In this document: positions 53,901 to 61,961 of the stretch, in pieces | How the letters are laid out: each line of letters starts with the position of its first letter | How positions within the stretch are numbered: the stretch's first letter is position 1 | Assembly: GCF_003626535.1 (NCBI RefSeq) | Contig: NZ_RBAL01000003.1 | Span: forward strand, 124,001 to 188,000 | Direction: 5' to 3' | Length of the DNA stretch: 64,000 nt | Source of the DNA: Streptomyces hoynatensis | GTDB lineage: Bacteria; Actinomycetota; Actinomycetes; Streptomycetales; Streptomycetaceae | The notes under the pieces: model-generated | The model's input: only the letters and a program-made list of their open reading frames with translations | Told to the model about the DNA's origin: nothing | Databases searched by the model: none | Program-made: the position numbers and the translations under genes

Positions 53901-55663
53901 CGGAGGTCTCCGGCGCCCCCGAGGGCGCGGCCGACTCCGCCGCGGACCCCGGCCCCGAGTCCGGCGGCGGGGGAGGGAAGCCGCCCTCGCTGCCGGCCCT
54001 GCGCGAGGCGTACCGCACCGCCTCCCGGCTGTACGAGAAGGTCGGCGTCGGCGCCGACCTGCGGGCCGAGCAGGCGCGGGCGGAGAGCGAGGAGAGCGCC
54101 GCGCTCGCCGCCCTCGACCGGCTGAGCAACAAGGTCCGCACCCGCGCCGCCCGGCTCCTGGAGGGTCCCGAGGGCGCCGACGGCCCCTCGCGGCAGGCCG
54201 CCGCGGCCCGTGCCGAGTCCCTGGTCCAGCTGCTTGAGTCCCGGGCGGGTGCCGCCAGCGAGCGGCTCGGCCGCCTGCGCGGCGAGGCCGAGCGCCTGGC
54301 GCCCGCCGAGGGGGCGGCGCACATCGAGCTGCCGGAAGGGCAGATCCCGGGCGACGCGGAGCAGGCCAGGGAGCTGCTGCGCGCCGCGACCGCCGCGCTC
54401 TCCGCCCGCGAGGCCGCCCTGGAGGCGGCCCGGCAGGCCCACGAGGAGCTGGCGCGCGACCACCGGGCCGCGCAGGAGGGCGCGGGCGGGTTCGAGGAGA
54501 TCGCCGCGCTGCTGCGCGACCTGCTGCGCGACCCCGCCCCCGGCGCCTCCCGCGAGCAGCCGGGGGCCGAGGCGGGGGAGGCGGCCGCGCGGCCCGCCGA
54601 GCCGTACCCGGGTTCGCCGGCCGAGGCCAGGCAGGCCGCGACGGAGGCCCGCCGCGCGCTGCGCGCGCACGCCGCCGAGCTCGCCGCCGCGGAGGCCGCG
54701 GTCCGCGAGGCCGCGGACCGCCTGGTGCGGCACGCCAACGCGGCGCGCTACGAGCAGGTCCGCACGCCGGCCAGGCAGCAGATCCGCGAGCTGCCCGCCG
54801 CGGCCCTTTCCACCCACGCCGCGGCCTGGGCCGAGGCGTTCGCGCCGCGGCTGCGGGTGCTGACCGACGAGCTGGCCCAGCTCGAACGCAACCGGGACGG
54901 CATCGTGGACCGGCTGCGCGGGCTGGTCGAGTCGAGCCTGACCACCCTGCGCTCGGCCCAGCGCCTGTCCCGGCTGCCCGAGGGACTTGGCGAGTGGTCG
55001 GGCCAGGAGTTCCTGCGCATCCGCTTCGAGGACCCGGACCAGGCGACGCTGAGCGACGTGCTCGGCGAGGTCGTCGACGAGACGACCCGCGCGGCCGTCA
55101 GGAAGAACTCGGACCTGCGCCGCGACGGGATGTCCCTGCTGCTGCGCGGGGTGCACGCCGCCCTCGGGCCGCGCGGGGTGAGCGTGGAGATCCTCAAGCC
55201 CGACGCCGTGCTGCGCGCCGAGCGCGTTCCGGTCGGCCAGATGGGCGACGTGTTCTCCGGCGGCCAGCTGCTCACCGCGGCCATCGCGCTGTACTGCACG
55301 ATGGCGGCGCTGCGCGGCAACGACCGCGGCCGCGACCGGCACCGCCACGCGGGCACCCTCTTCCTGGACAACCCCATCGGCCGCGCCAACGCCACCTACC
55401 TGCTGGAGCTCCAGCGGGCGGTCGCCGACGCCCTCGGCGTCCAGCTGCTGTACACGACGGGCCTGTTCGACACGACCGCGCTGGCCGAGTTCCCCCTGGT
55501 GATCCGGTTGCGCAACGACGCCGACCTGCGGGCCGGCCTGAAGTACATCACCGTCGAGGAGCACCTGCGGCCCGGCCTGCCGAGCCCGGAGCCGGACCCG
55601 GCGGCGCACGGGGAGATCACCACGACCCGGATCTTCCGCAAGCCCCCCTCCACCCGCCCCTGA
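50978..55663 (+). CDS. SMC-like ATPase (JetC/MksB class)
   Basis: 1561 residues. Walker A is LENGGGKSVLLKLIF (~residue 63). Two long Ala/Glu/Arg-rich coiled coils (~320-640 and ~800-1330) flank a globular hinge-like domain (~645-800; FLGEHGIPALPGWRYLAQAV, VDGVVITDPHSHARAREVL). Near the C-terminus come the ABC signature VFSGGQLLTAAIAL (~1425) and Walker B TLFLDNPIGRANATYLLELQ (~1460). The residue after the Walker B Asp is Asn, where SMC, MukB and JetC ATPases carry the catalytic Glu. It should form a DNA-embracing complex with the two upstream products. No JetD-like nuclease gene adjoins it. Confidence 0.85.
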   Translation: MYELSRVRLYSIGPAGARYADTVLDLRGVGDPVPHPAPAQADFFEEEPTGPPRRPAPAGVLFLENGGGKSVLLKLIFSVMLPGHRNTLGGASSGVLRKFLLADDCGHVALEWQHTLTGETVVVGKVSEWRGRQVSGDPRKFAEAWYSFRPGPGMSLDSLPVAESTALRPRADGASGARGRRRTMKGFRDVLTETGKAYPNLDVVWEEVHERWIEHLNRLGLDPELFRYQREMNADEGEAAGLFAVKNDSDFTDLLLRAVTDTRDTDGLADLVHGFAHKLGRRAELAAERDFTAGSLDLLTRITEAAAARDAARAVHAGAERRTRALAARLAARGERERGLAAELAERVAAAGRAVTEAEGAREHAALTAAELAYRHATLALGAAEKAATAQRRELTEARTLHSAWQAAETVLQHRAAADRAARVAAAIREAERDAAPALAARGRAAAALVRALHAAAAAAERAAAEQEERSAAIQAEAEAAHRDATTAATEAQRARSESAHLRQRLAEAEQETAEAVRAGWLAGTDPARAALAAGDAAAQAATALASAREAAARTAELAGQATAEHTRAELAAARAADAAQAARSAWAAEHRTAAALAAEPHLARLLGLAPGGRDGAAEGAPGARRPGPEAEEPGEPGLTAEELDRNAELLGELLDERVSAAERQLFELRTAAADDARILAALGDGGLLPPGPDVLATVEFLGEHGIPALPGWRYLAQAVDPADHAAVLAARPELVDGVVITDPHSHARAREVLSGAALLPRSAVAVGTAAALLAPTPPPGGRDSGVFLVPPNPAMHDERAADDERRALRERATARDAEIRSLAARVSADRTLSARLASWRTGCPAGRLAELAAAAERAGAEAEAARERLAAAEAARAAAEEAAAEAARARDERQEAAQRAARAADALQGLAFRLRERTRWQAGLKELAAEAAEAEARAAELLARARAADEDRRTAQRAADDARRTASALRAERAEVSGAPEGAADSAADPGPESGGGGGKPPSLPALREAYRTASRLYEKVGVGADLRAEQARAESEESAALAALDRLSNKVRTRAARLLEGPEGADGPSRQAAAARAESLVQLLESRAGAASERLGRLRGEAERLAPAEGAAHIELPEGQIPGDAEQARELLRAATAALSAREAALEAARQAHEELARDHRAAQEGAGGFEEIAALLRDLLRDPAPGASREQPGAEAGEAAARPAEPYPGSPAEARQAATEARRALRAHAAELAAAEAAVREAADRLVRHANAARYEQVRTPARQQIRELPAAALSTHAAAWAEAFAPRLRVLTDELAQLERNRDGIVDRLRGLVESSLTTLRSAQRLSRLPEGLGEWSGQEFLRIRFEDPDQATLSDVLGEVVDETTRAAVRKNSDLRRDGMSLLLRGVHAALGPRGVSVEILKPDAVLRAERVPVGQMGDVFSGGQLLTAAIALYCTMAALRGNDRGRDRHRHAGTLFLDNPIGRANATYLLELQRAVADALGVQLLYTTGLFDTTALAEFPLVIRLRNDADLRAGLKYITVEEHLRPGLPSPEPDPAAHGEITTTRIFRKPPSTRP

Positions 55664-55753
55664 GCGCCGGCGCGCGCCCCGCGCCCCGGCCCGCGCCCCC
55701 CGGCCGGAGCGGTCGCGCCCCGGCCGGGGGGCGCGGGTGACGGCGGCGCCTGC

Positions 55754-56062
55754 CTAGTCCTCGCGGGCCGCCGCCAGGATGGGCGGCAGCACGCCCGGGT
55801 ACCGCCCCTCGATCTCCGCCAGCCGCAGCTCGTGCCTGCGGAAGCTGCCCTCCGGGGTGACCCGGACCACGCCCGCCTCGCGCAGCACCTTCAGGTGGTG
55901 CGAGAGCGTCGACATGCTCACCGGCACGTCGAAGCCGCCGCAGACCACGCCCCCCGCCGCGTCGAGCTGGGCGACCACCTTCAGCCGTACCGGGTCGGCC
56001 AGCGCGCTGAGCAGGGTCGCCAGTTCGACGGAGCCGAGGTCGGGGTGGTGGAGCGCACGCAT
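55754..56062 (-). CDS. ArsR family transcriptional repressor
   Basis: 102 residues. The winged helix is LATLLSALADPVRLKVVAQL, MSTLSHHLKVLREAGVVRVT and RHELRL. Two Cys-free or single-Cys sites (GGVVCGG) do not form a clear metal site, so it may respond to something other than metal. TAGGGT at 56070-56075 (minus strand), 7 bases before the ATG, suggests a leaderless mRNA. It diverges from an alpha/beta-hydrolase gene that it probably controls. Confidence 0.88.
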   Translation of the reverse strand: MRALHHPDLGSVELATLLSALADPVRLKVVAQLDAAGGVVCGGFDVPVSMSTLSHHLKVLREAGVVRVTPEGSFRRHELRLAEIEGRYPGVLPPILAAARED

Positions 56063-56081
56063 GCCCCTCACCCTACCTAAT

Positions 56082-56149
56082 TTCGAGGCTTTGACAGCCC
56101 TCGAAGTCTCGGCCTAGCATCCGCGTCATCGCGAGCACTTCGATGCTCG
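56082..56149. promoter_or_regulatory. Two palindromes in the ArsR/hydrolase promoter region
   Basis: TTCGAGG / CCTCGAA (56082-56088 and 56099-56105) and CGAGCA / TGCTCG (56132-56137 and 56144-56149) are perfect inverted repeats between the divergent starts. They share the TCGA/CGAG core and are likely ArsR operators. GGCCTAGCAT overlaps a possible plus-strand -10. Confidence 0.55.
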
Positions 56150-56204
56150 TCAAAATCACGAAGTCCGGAAACCCGGCACGCCCCCCGGCCGAAAGGTGAG
56201 CGCC

Positions 56205-56900
56205 ATGCCGAAACTTCACCTCCGCGAGTGGGGCCAGGGCCCCCGCACCGCCGTGCTCGTCCACGGACTCTCCGGCAGCTCCGAGACCTGGTGGCGGGTC
56301 GGTCCCTGGCTCGCCGCCCGCGGCTACCGCGTCCTCGCCCCCGACCTCGCCGGCCACGGCGCGAGCCCCCGCGGCCCCTACAGCAGGGAGAGCTGGGCCG
56401 ACGACCTCCTCGCCGCCCTCCCGCCGCGCCCCGACCTCGCCGTCGGGCACTCCCTCGGCGGCGTCCTGCTCGCGATGATCGCCGACCGGCTGCGCCCCGG
56501 GCAGGCCGTCTACGAGGACCCCGCCTGGTACCCCTGGCAGGGCGTCGGCTACGGGGCGGCCCAGCCCGCGATCCGCGCCACCGCGTCCTGGACCGCCGCG
56601 GACTACCGCGCCGCGCACCCCGCCTGGAGCGAGGAGACCATCCGCGTCCGCCTCGCGGAACGGCGCGACTGGGACCCGGAGACCACGCGCATGGCCTACC
56701 TGGAGACGGCCTACGTGCCCGTCTTCCCCGTGGTGCCCTCGCTCCTCCTGCTCGCCGACCCGAGCGAGCTGGTCCCGCCGCCCCTCGCCGCGCACTTCGC
56801 GCAGGTCGGCTTCGCCCTGCGCACCGTGCCCCGCACCGGCCACGACGTCCACCTCGACAACGTGGAGGGCTACCTCGCGGCCCTGGAAGAGGTCGCGTGA
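56205..56900 (+). CDS. Alpha/beta hydrolase
   Basis: 231 residues from the ATG at 56205 (AAAGG 8 bases upstream; a GTG at 56196 is possible). VLVHGLSGSSETWW is the oxyanion loop, VGHSLGGVLL the nucleophile elbow (Ser ~86), and GHDVHLDNV carries the catalytic His. A likely acid is the Asp in LLADPSEL. The family covers esterases, lactonases and haloalkane-type enzymes; substrate unknown. It is probably repressed by the divergent ArsR protein. Confidence 0.88.
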   Translation: MPKLHLREWGQGPRTAVLVHGLSGSSETWWRVGPWLAARGYRVLAPDLAGHGASPRGPYSRESWADDLLAALPPRPDLAVGHSLGGVLLAMIADRLRPGQAVYEDPAWYPWQGVGYGAAQPAIRATASWTAADYRAAHPAWSEETIRVRLAERRDWDPETTRMAYLETAYVPVFPVVPSLLLLADPSELVPPPLAAHFAQVGFALRTVPRTGHDVHLDNVEGYLAALEEVA

Positions 56901-57190
56901 CCGCCGGGCGCGTGCTGCCCGTGGTGCTCGGCGCCCCCTTCGTGCCCGCCGGCACCGTCTCCGGGCTGCTGCCCACCGCCCGGCACCTCGGCGGCACCCG
57001 GGCCTGACCCTCGCCGGCCTCCTGTACGCCACCGCGCCCGGGCACCCCGCGGCGGCACACGGACGCGGGCGGGCGTACGAGACCGCCGTCTTCCTGCTCG
57101 CCGCGCTGACCAGCCACCTCCTGGGCAGGCCGGGCAGGCCGGGCAGCCGCGGCGCCCCGCCGGGCGGCCGGGCGCGGGCGGCGGCCCGGC
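56897..57190 (+). pseudogene. Possible frameshifted small membrane protein
   Basis: A GTG overlapping the hydrolase stop opens a 36-codon frame (VTAGRVLPVVLGAPFVPAG, then TVSGLLPT) that ends at 57007. Directly after it another frame continues with LAGLLYATAPGHPAAA and YETAVFLLAALTSHLLGRPG, which reads like the rest of one small hydrophobic protein. One base change near 57000 would join them. Either a decayed gene or a short peptide; weakly supported. Confidence 0.3.
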
Positions 57191-57242
57191 GCCACCCGCC
57201 GGCCGCCGCGGGCGCCGCCGCCCCTCCGGCCTGCCGGGCGGG

Positions 57243-57518
57243 TCAATCGGTCCTGCGCCGCAGCGGACGCCAGCGGTCCCTGGCCACGCTGCTCGGCACC
57301 GACACGACGCCGTTGCGCTGCCGCCAGGACTGCCGGGTCACCCAGATGTCCAGCACCGCCCAGGTGGCCACGAACGTGCTCGCCACCGCGCAGATCAGCA
57401 TCGGAAACGCGAACCACGAGCCGGCCAGGGTGCACAGCAGCACCACGACCACCTGAGTCAGCGTCAGCGCGATGATGATGACCGCCCGAACGGCGGCCTC
57501 CCGGACGGGGTCCGGCAT
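57243..57518 (-). CDS. Small two-helix membrane protein
   Basis: 91 residues. Two hydrophobic segments (AVIIIALTLTQVVVVLLCTL and FPMLICAVASTFVATWAVLD) are followed by a basic tail (RQSWRQRN, RDRWRPLRRRTD). ATG at 57518 follows GAGG by 6 bases; a GTG at 57536 behind GGGAGG is the alternative. It is divergent from cvnA. Function unknown. Confidence 0.75.
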   Translation of the reverse strand: MPDPVREAAVRAVIIIALTLTQVVVVLLCTLAGSWFAFPMLICAVASTFVATWAVLDIWVTRQSWRQRNGVVSVPSSVARDRWRPLRRRTD

Positions 57519-57722
57519 GCGGGCCCTCGCGTACACTCCGCCTCCCCCCTGCACGGTGAGATGCGCGATATGTCCTCGACTTCCATGGTAGAACGCGCCC
57601 CGCCGGTCAACTTCCCCCCTGCACCCCGCCGATACGCCGGTGAGGCCCCGCACACCGGTAGTAGGCTCGCGTCGTGCCGGCGGGACACACGCCCCGCCGG
57701 CACGACGGTCAAGGGGAGGGGC

Positions 57723-60197
57723 ATGCGCTTTCGCGGCAAGTCGATCCGGCGGAAGATGGGCGCGCTGGTGCTGGTGCCCCTGCTGTCGCTCGTGTCCCTT
57801 TGGGCCTATGCCGCGGCCACCACCATCAGCCAGGCCAGAGCGGCCGGCGCCGCCGTCTCCGCCGTGGACACCCTCGACCCGCCGCTCGGCGAGGTCGTCC
57901 TCGCGCTCCAGCAGGAGCGGCGCCAGACCCTGGTCTACCTCGCCGACCCGCGGCGCGCGGAGGCCTCCAGCGAGCTGCAGCGGATGCGGGAGGCGACCGA
58001 CACCGCCGTCGCCGCCCTCTCCGCCGCCGGCGACGAGGCCCGCGGCGGCCTGCACGACGCCGCCGCGGACCGCCTCGACGCGCTGCTGACCGCGCTCGGC
58101 AGCCTCGGCCAGCTGCGGGAGCAGGTGGAGAGCAACACCATCGTCCGCACCGGCGCCCTCGACGCCTACGGCGGCCTGGTCGCCCCCGCCCTGCGCCTGT
58201 TCGCCGTGCTCCAGCCCGAGGCCGACCCCGACCTGGACCCCCGGGGCCGCGCCGTCGCCGGGCTGCGCCAGGCCCGCGAGTACCTCTCCCAGGAGGACGC
58301 CCTGGTGGCCGGGTTGCTCGCCGCGGGCCGCACCGAGGAGGGCGAGCTCGACGCGCTGAACGACCGGGTCCTGCGGCGCGAACTCACCTACGACGCCTCC
58401 CTGCCCGACCTCCTCCTGGACGACCGCCAGGCCCACGAGACCTTCTGGGAGGGCGGCACCGGGCGCATCGTCGGCTCCCTCGAACAGGACCTCCTCGCCG
58501 GCCACACCGCCGCGGTCAGGGCCGACCAGTGGGCCGAGGCGAGTTCCACCGCGCTGGACGAGCTCGGGCGGCTGACCGGCACCGCCTACGCGGGCTACCG
58601 CGGGGCCTTCGACGGCCGGGTGTCCGCCGCGAACACCAGGGCCGCCGTGGTCACGGGCCTCGGCCTGGCGGGGCTGCTGCTCTCCGCCCTCCTCGCGCTG
58701 CGCCTGGGCCGCGGCCTGGTGCGCGACCTGCGCGCGCTGAGCCGCCAGGCGCAGGACGCCGCCGAGGTGCGGCTGCCCGGCGTGACCCGCCGCCTGGCGG
58801 CCGGGGAGCACGTGGACGTCGAGACCGAGGCCCCGCGCCTCGAGTACGGCCAGGACGAGATCGGCCGGGTCGGCCAGGCCCTCAACACGCTGCAGCGCGA
58901 GGCCGTTTCCGCGGCCGTGGCCCGCGCCCGCACCCACCGCGGCATGTCCGAGGTCTTCGTCAACCTCGCCCGCCGCAGCCAGGTCCTCCTGCACCGCCAG
59001 CTCAGCCTGCTCGAGGGCCTCAAGCGCCGCGCCGGCGAGCCCGCGGACCTGGAGGACCTGATCCGCGCCGACCACCTGGCCACCCGCATGCGGCGGCACG
59101 CCGACAGCCTCGTCATCCTCTCCGGCACCGCCCCCGCCCGGCAGTGGCGCAGGCCCGAGCGGCTGATGGACGTGGTGCGCGCCGCGGTCGACGAGGTCGA
59201 GGACTTCCAGCGGATCGAGGTGCGCCGCATGCCGCCGCTGGCCGTCGCCGGCGGGGCCGTCGCCGACCTGGTGCACCTCGTCGCCGAACTCCTGGAGAAC
59301 GCCACGGTGTTCTCGCCCCCGCACACGGCCGTCCAGGTCAGCGGCGAGCGGGTGCCGCACGGCTTCACCCTGGAGATCCACGACCGGGGCCTCGGGATGA
59401 CCGCCGACGCCCTCCGCGAGGCCAACCTGCGCCTCGCCGAGGTCGCCGAGTTCGAACCCTCGGAGAGCGACCGGGTCGGCCTCTACGTCGTCTCCCGCCT
59501 GGCCCAGCGGCACGGGCTCCGGGTCTCGCTGCGGGAGTCGCCCTACGGCGGCACCACCGCGGTGACCCTCATCCCGGGCGAACTCCTCACCGAGGCCGAG
59601 GAGGAGCCGCCGGGACGGCTTCCCGGCGGGCAGCGGCCGGTCCTGCTCGACGGGCCGGTCGACGGGCCCGTCGAGCTGGAGGCCCCGGTCGGCGCCGGAG
59701 CCCCGGGGCAGGACACCGGGGCCAGGGAGCACGAGCGGGAGCCGGAACGCCCCGGGGCGCACGCCGTCCGCGGCGCCCCGGAATCCGCGCCCCCGCCCGG
59801 GCAGCCGCGCCGGCGCACCGCCCCGGTGCTGGTCGCCGACCACGGCAGGCCGGTGGGCAGGCCGCCCGAGCCGGGCGGCCCCACCCCCGACGAGCAGTCC
59901 ACCCCGCCCACGACGCCCACGGCGCCCACCTCGCCCACCACGCCCGTCACGCCGGCCGTGCCCACCACGGCCACCGGCCTGCCCCGCCGCGTCCGGCGCG
60001 CCGCGCCCGGGACGCCGCGCGGCCGGGACCGGCAGGACGGGCCCGGGGCCGGCGCCGAACGGCCCGTCAGCCACCCCGAGCCGCCCCCGGAGCAGGACGC
60101 CGAGGAGGTCCGCGCCCGGATGGCCTCCCTCCAGCGCGGCTGGCAGCTCGGCCGCCGGCAGACCGATCCGCCGCGCGGCGGGATGCCGCCCCAGTGA
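57723..60197 (+). CDS. cvnA: Conservon sensor kinase-like protein CvnA
   Basis: 824 residues from the ATG at 57723 (GGGGAGGGG upstream). A transmembrane helix (~12-34) and a second (~310-330, VVTGLGLAGLLLSALLALRL) flank an extracellular nitrate/nitrite-sensing-type helical domain (EVVLALQQERRQTLVYLADP). A HAMP-like segment and an HATPase domain follow (~500-620; VAELLENATVFSPPHTAVQV, DRGLGMT, VGLYVVSRLAQRHGLRV). The usual phosphoacceptor region is atypical, as in other CvnA proteins. The last ~180 residues are a P/T/A/R-rich tail. TAGGCT at 57662-57667 may be its -10. Confidence 0.9.
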   Translation: MRFRGKSIRRKMGALVLVPLLSLVSLWAYAAATTISQARAAGAAVSAVDTLDPPLGEVVLALQQERRQTLVYLADPRRAEASSELQRMREATDTAVAALSAAGDEARGGLHDAAADRLDALLTALGSLGQLREQVESNTIVRTGALDAYGGLVAPALRLFAVLQPEADPDLDPRGRAVAGLRQAREYLSQEDALVAGLLAAGRTEEGELDALNDRVLRRELTYDASLPDLLLDDRQAHETFWEGGTGRIVGSLEQDLLAGHTAAVRADQWAEASSTALDELGRLTGTAYAGYRGAFDGRVSAANTRAAVVTGLGLAGLLLSALLALRLGRGLVRDLRALSRQAQDAAEVRLPGVTRRLAAGEHVDVETEAPRLEYGQDEIGRVGQALNTLQREAVSAAVARARTHRGMSEVFVNLARRSQVLLHRQLSLLEGLKRRAGEPADLEDLIRADHLATRMRRHADSLVILSGTAPARQWRRPERLMDVVRAAVDEVEDFQRIEVRRMPPLAVAGGAVADLVHLVAELLENATVFSPPHTAVQVSGERVPHGFTLEIHDRGLGMTADALREANLRLAEVAEFEPSESDRVGLYVVSRLAQRHGLRVSLRESPYGGTTAVTLIPGELLTEAEEEPPGRLPGGQRPVLLDGPVDGPVELEAPVGAGAPGQDTGAREHEREPERPGAHAVRGAPESAPPPGQPRRRTAPVLVADHGRPVGRPPEPGGPTPDEQSTPPTTPTAPTSPTTPVTPAVPTTATGLPRRVRRAAPGTPRGRDRQDGPGAGAERPVSHPEPPPEQDAEEVRARMASLQRGWQLGRRQTDPPRGGMPPQ

Positions 60198-60233
60198 CAC
60201 CGTAAGCAGCCAGCGAACCGTAAGGCAGGACCG

Positions 60234-60689
60234 ATGACCGCACCCGAGGCCCCCGGCCACGGCGGCCCCCCGTACGACCCGACTTCAGGGGAGGACCCCC
60301 TCTTCCGCGGGCTCCTCGACGAACTGGTCTCCCGGGTGCCCAGCATCCGGCACGCGCTGCTCCTGGCCGCGGACGGCCTGCCCCGGGGCGCCTCCAGTTC
60401 CCTGGACCGCGAGGACGGGGAGCAGCTCGCCGCCGTCGCCTCCGGCTTCCACAGCCTGGCCCGCGGCGTGGGGCGGCACTTCGAGACCGGCAGCGTGCGC
60501 CAGACCCTCGTCGAGCTGGAGGACGCCTTCCTCCTGGTCACCGCGGCGGGCGCCGGCACCGCCCTCGCCGTCTTCGCCGATTCCGACGCCGACATAGGGC
60601 AGGTGGCCTACGAGATGACGCTCCTGGTCAAGCGCGTCGGCCCGCTGCTGTCCACCCCGCCGCGGGCCTTCCCGGGCGACGGGCGCTGA
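60234..60689 (+). CDS. cvnB: Roadblock/LC7-family protein CvnB
   Basis: 151 residues, 36 bp after cvnA. The roadblock fold reads LLDELVSRVPSIRHALLLAA, DGLPRGASSSLDREDGEQLA, ELEDAFLLVTAAGAGTALAV and VAYEMTLLVKRVGPLL. In conservons CvnB works with CvnC (DUF742) and the small GTPase CvnD; neither follows here. It is the end of the operon. Confidence 0.92.
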   Translation: MTAPEAPGHGGPPYDPTSGEDPLFRGLLDELVSRVPSIRHALLLAADGLPRGASSSLDREDGEQLAAVASGFHSLARGVGRHFETGSVRQTLVELEDAFLLVTAAGAGTALAVFADSDADIGQVAYEMTLLVKRVGPLLSTPPRAFPGDGR

Positions 60690-60831
60690 GCCGGGTCACC
60701 GTACCCGCCGCGGCCCCCTCGCCCGCGGACGGCAGGCGAAAGGTCTCCGCTCCGCTGCGCGCATGTCGCGAACCGGTGACAACGCGCCGGTAGCCCGAAC
60801 CGGCCCCCGAAGGTGCCGCGTCGGATCGGGT

Positions 60832-60879
60832 GACAGCGGGGCCCGGGACCGACGGGGGTGGCTCCGGACCCCCGCTGTC
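60832..60879. terminator. Hairpin between cvnB and the VanX-like gene
   Basis: Perfect 10-bp arms (GACAGCGGGG 60832-60841, CCCCGCTGTC 60870-60879) with a 28-base loop that can pair further. It sits between the convergent cvnB and VanX-like genes. The rest of 60690-60927 has no gene that I can see. Confidence 0.6.
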
Positions 60880-60927
60880 CCCTTCCGCCTCCGCTCGCGG
60901 GCCGCCCCGGCGCCCGCCGGGGGCCGC

Positions 60928-61869
60928 TCAGGAGGACGGGCCGCGCAGCGCCTCCCGCGTGACCGGGAAGTCGAAGTACCGGTCGGGGAACGGCTCCTCG
61001 CGGTAGGTGAAGTGCCACCACTCGGTGTCGGCCCGCTCGAAACCGGCCGCGCCGAGCGCCTCGTGGAGTACCTCGCGCGCCGCCCGCTGCCGCTTGCCGA
61101 TGTCCTTTGCTTCCGGCTTGGAGCGCGGGTCGAAGTAGTCGAAGTGCGTGCCCATGTCCACCGGATGCCCCCGGGGGCGTTGCAGGGTCACGTCCACCGT
61201 GCTGCCGCGGCTGTGCCCCGACCTCGCCGCCAGATAGCCCTCGCGGAACAGCCGGTCCTTGGGCACGTGCGGATAGAACTCGCGGCGCTCGCCCGTGTCC
61301 GCGGGGTCGTCCGCCCAGCGCAGGAAGTGGTCCACGGCGCGCTGCGGCCGGTAACAGTCGTACACCAGCAGGGAGTAGCCGTCCTCGGCGAGCGCCCGCT
61401 GCGCCGCGCGCAGGGCCCGCGCCGCCCGGCGGGTCAGCAGGCAGACGGGCTCCCGGTAGCCGTCGATCACCCGGCCCACGAAGTTGTGCGCCGAGGCGTA
61501 GCGGATCTCCTCGTCGATCCCGGGCGCCACGTCCCGCAGCGCGACGAACGCCTCGGGCGCCCGCCGTCCGGCGTGCCCGGGCCCCGCGTCGGCGGCCAGG
61601 CAGCCGGTGAGGGAGGCGAGCAGCAGGCAGCCCGCGGCCAGCGGGCGGGACCACGGCCGCGACCGGTCGCGCCCCAGGTCACGCGCCCCGGGACGCGTGC
61701 GGGGAAGGAGCCGGGAGGCGGGCCGGGGGAGTGGGCGGGAGGACGAGCGGGGAGGCGGCGCGGCCCGCGGGGCGCGGGCGGCACCCGGGTTACCTCGGCT
61801 GCGGCGCACGCTCCACACGTACCAGCGGCCCACGCCCCGGGAAAGCCGGAAGGCGCGGCGCCGCCGCAT
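60928..61869 (-). CDS. VanX-type D-Ala-D-Ala dipeptidase lipoprotein
   Basis: About 313 residues. SGHSRGSTVDVTL and EWWHFTY supply the zinc-binding His/Asp/His and the catalytic Glu of M15D peptidases; YDCYRPQRAVDHFLRW carries the family's Arg. A lipobox LTGC is preceded by LAAGCLLLAS, so it is an exported lipoprotein trimming peptidoglycan peptides, not a cytoplasmic vancomycin-resistance VanX. The start is uncertain: ~70-90 residues of R/P-rich sequence lie before the hydrophobic core; GTGs at 61818 or 61809 and an ATG at 61923 are alternatives, none with a good ribosome site. Confidence 0.85.
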   Translation of the reverse strand: MRRRRAFRLSRGVGRWYVWSVRRSRGNPGAARAPRAAPPPRSSSRPLPRPASRLLPRTRPGARDLGRDRSRPWSRPLAAGCLLLASLTGCLAADAGPGHAGRRAPEAFVALRDVAPGIDEEIRYASAHNFVGRVIDGYREPVCLLTRRAARALRAAQRALAEDGYSLLVYDCYRPQRAVDHFLRWADDPADTGERREFYPHVPKDRLFREGYLAARSGHSRGSTVDVTLQRPRGHPVDMGTHFDYFDPRSKPEAKDIGKRQRAAREVLHEALGAAGFERADTEWWHFTYREEPFPDRYFDFPVTREALRGPSS

Positions 61870-61961
61870 TCGGGTGGCCCGGCCCTGGTGCGGGGGCGGT
61901 GCCTGCTGGCATCGTCCTTCCATCGCCCGCGAAGACGCACGCGAGACCCACGGGAGCCGCC

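Noticed and set aside
50957-55609. A 1550-codon open frame antisense to the SMC-like gene
   Set aside because: Low-complexity G/L/A/Q translation with no motifs; the plus strand has Walker A, signature and Walker B motifs in order.
48276-55754. A hidden JetD nuclease gene
   Set aside because: The gaps at 48277-48397, 49928-50105 and 55664-55753 are too short and the flanking genes are a phosphatase/ATPase and an ArsR regulator.
60928-61869. Vancomycin-resistance vanX
   Set aside because: It has an export signal with a lipobox and no vanH/vanA neighbours; it fits exported M15D dipeptidases.
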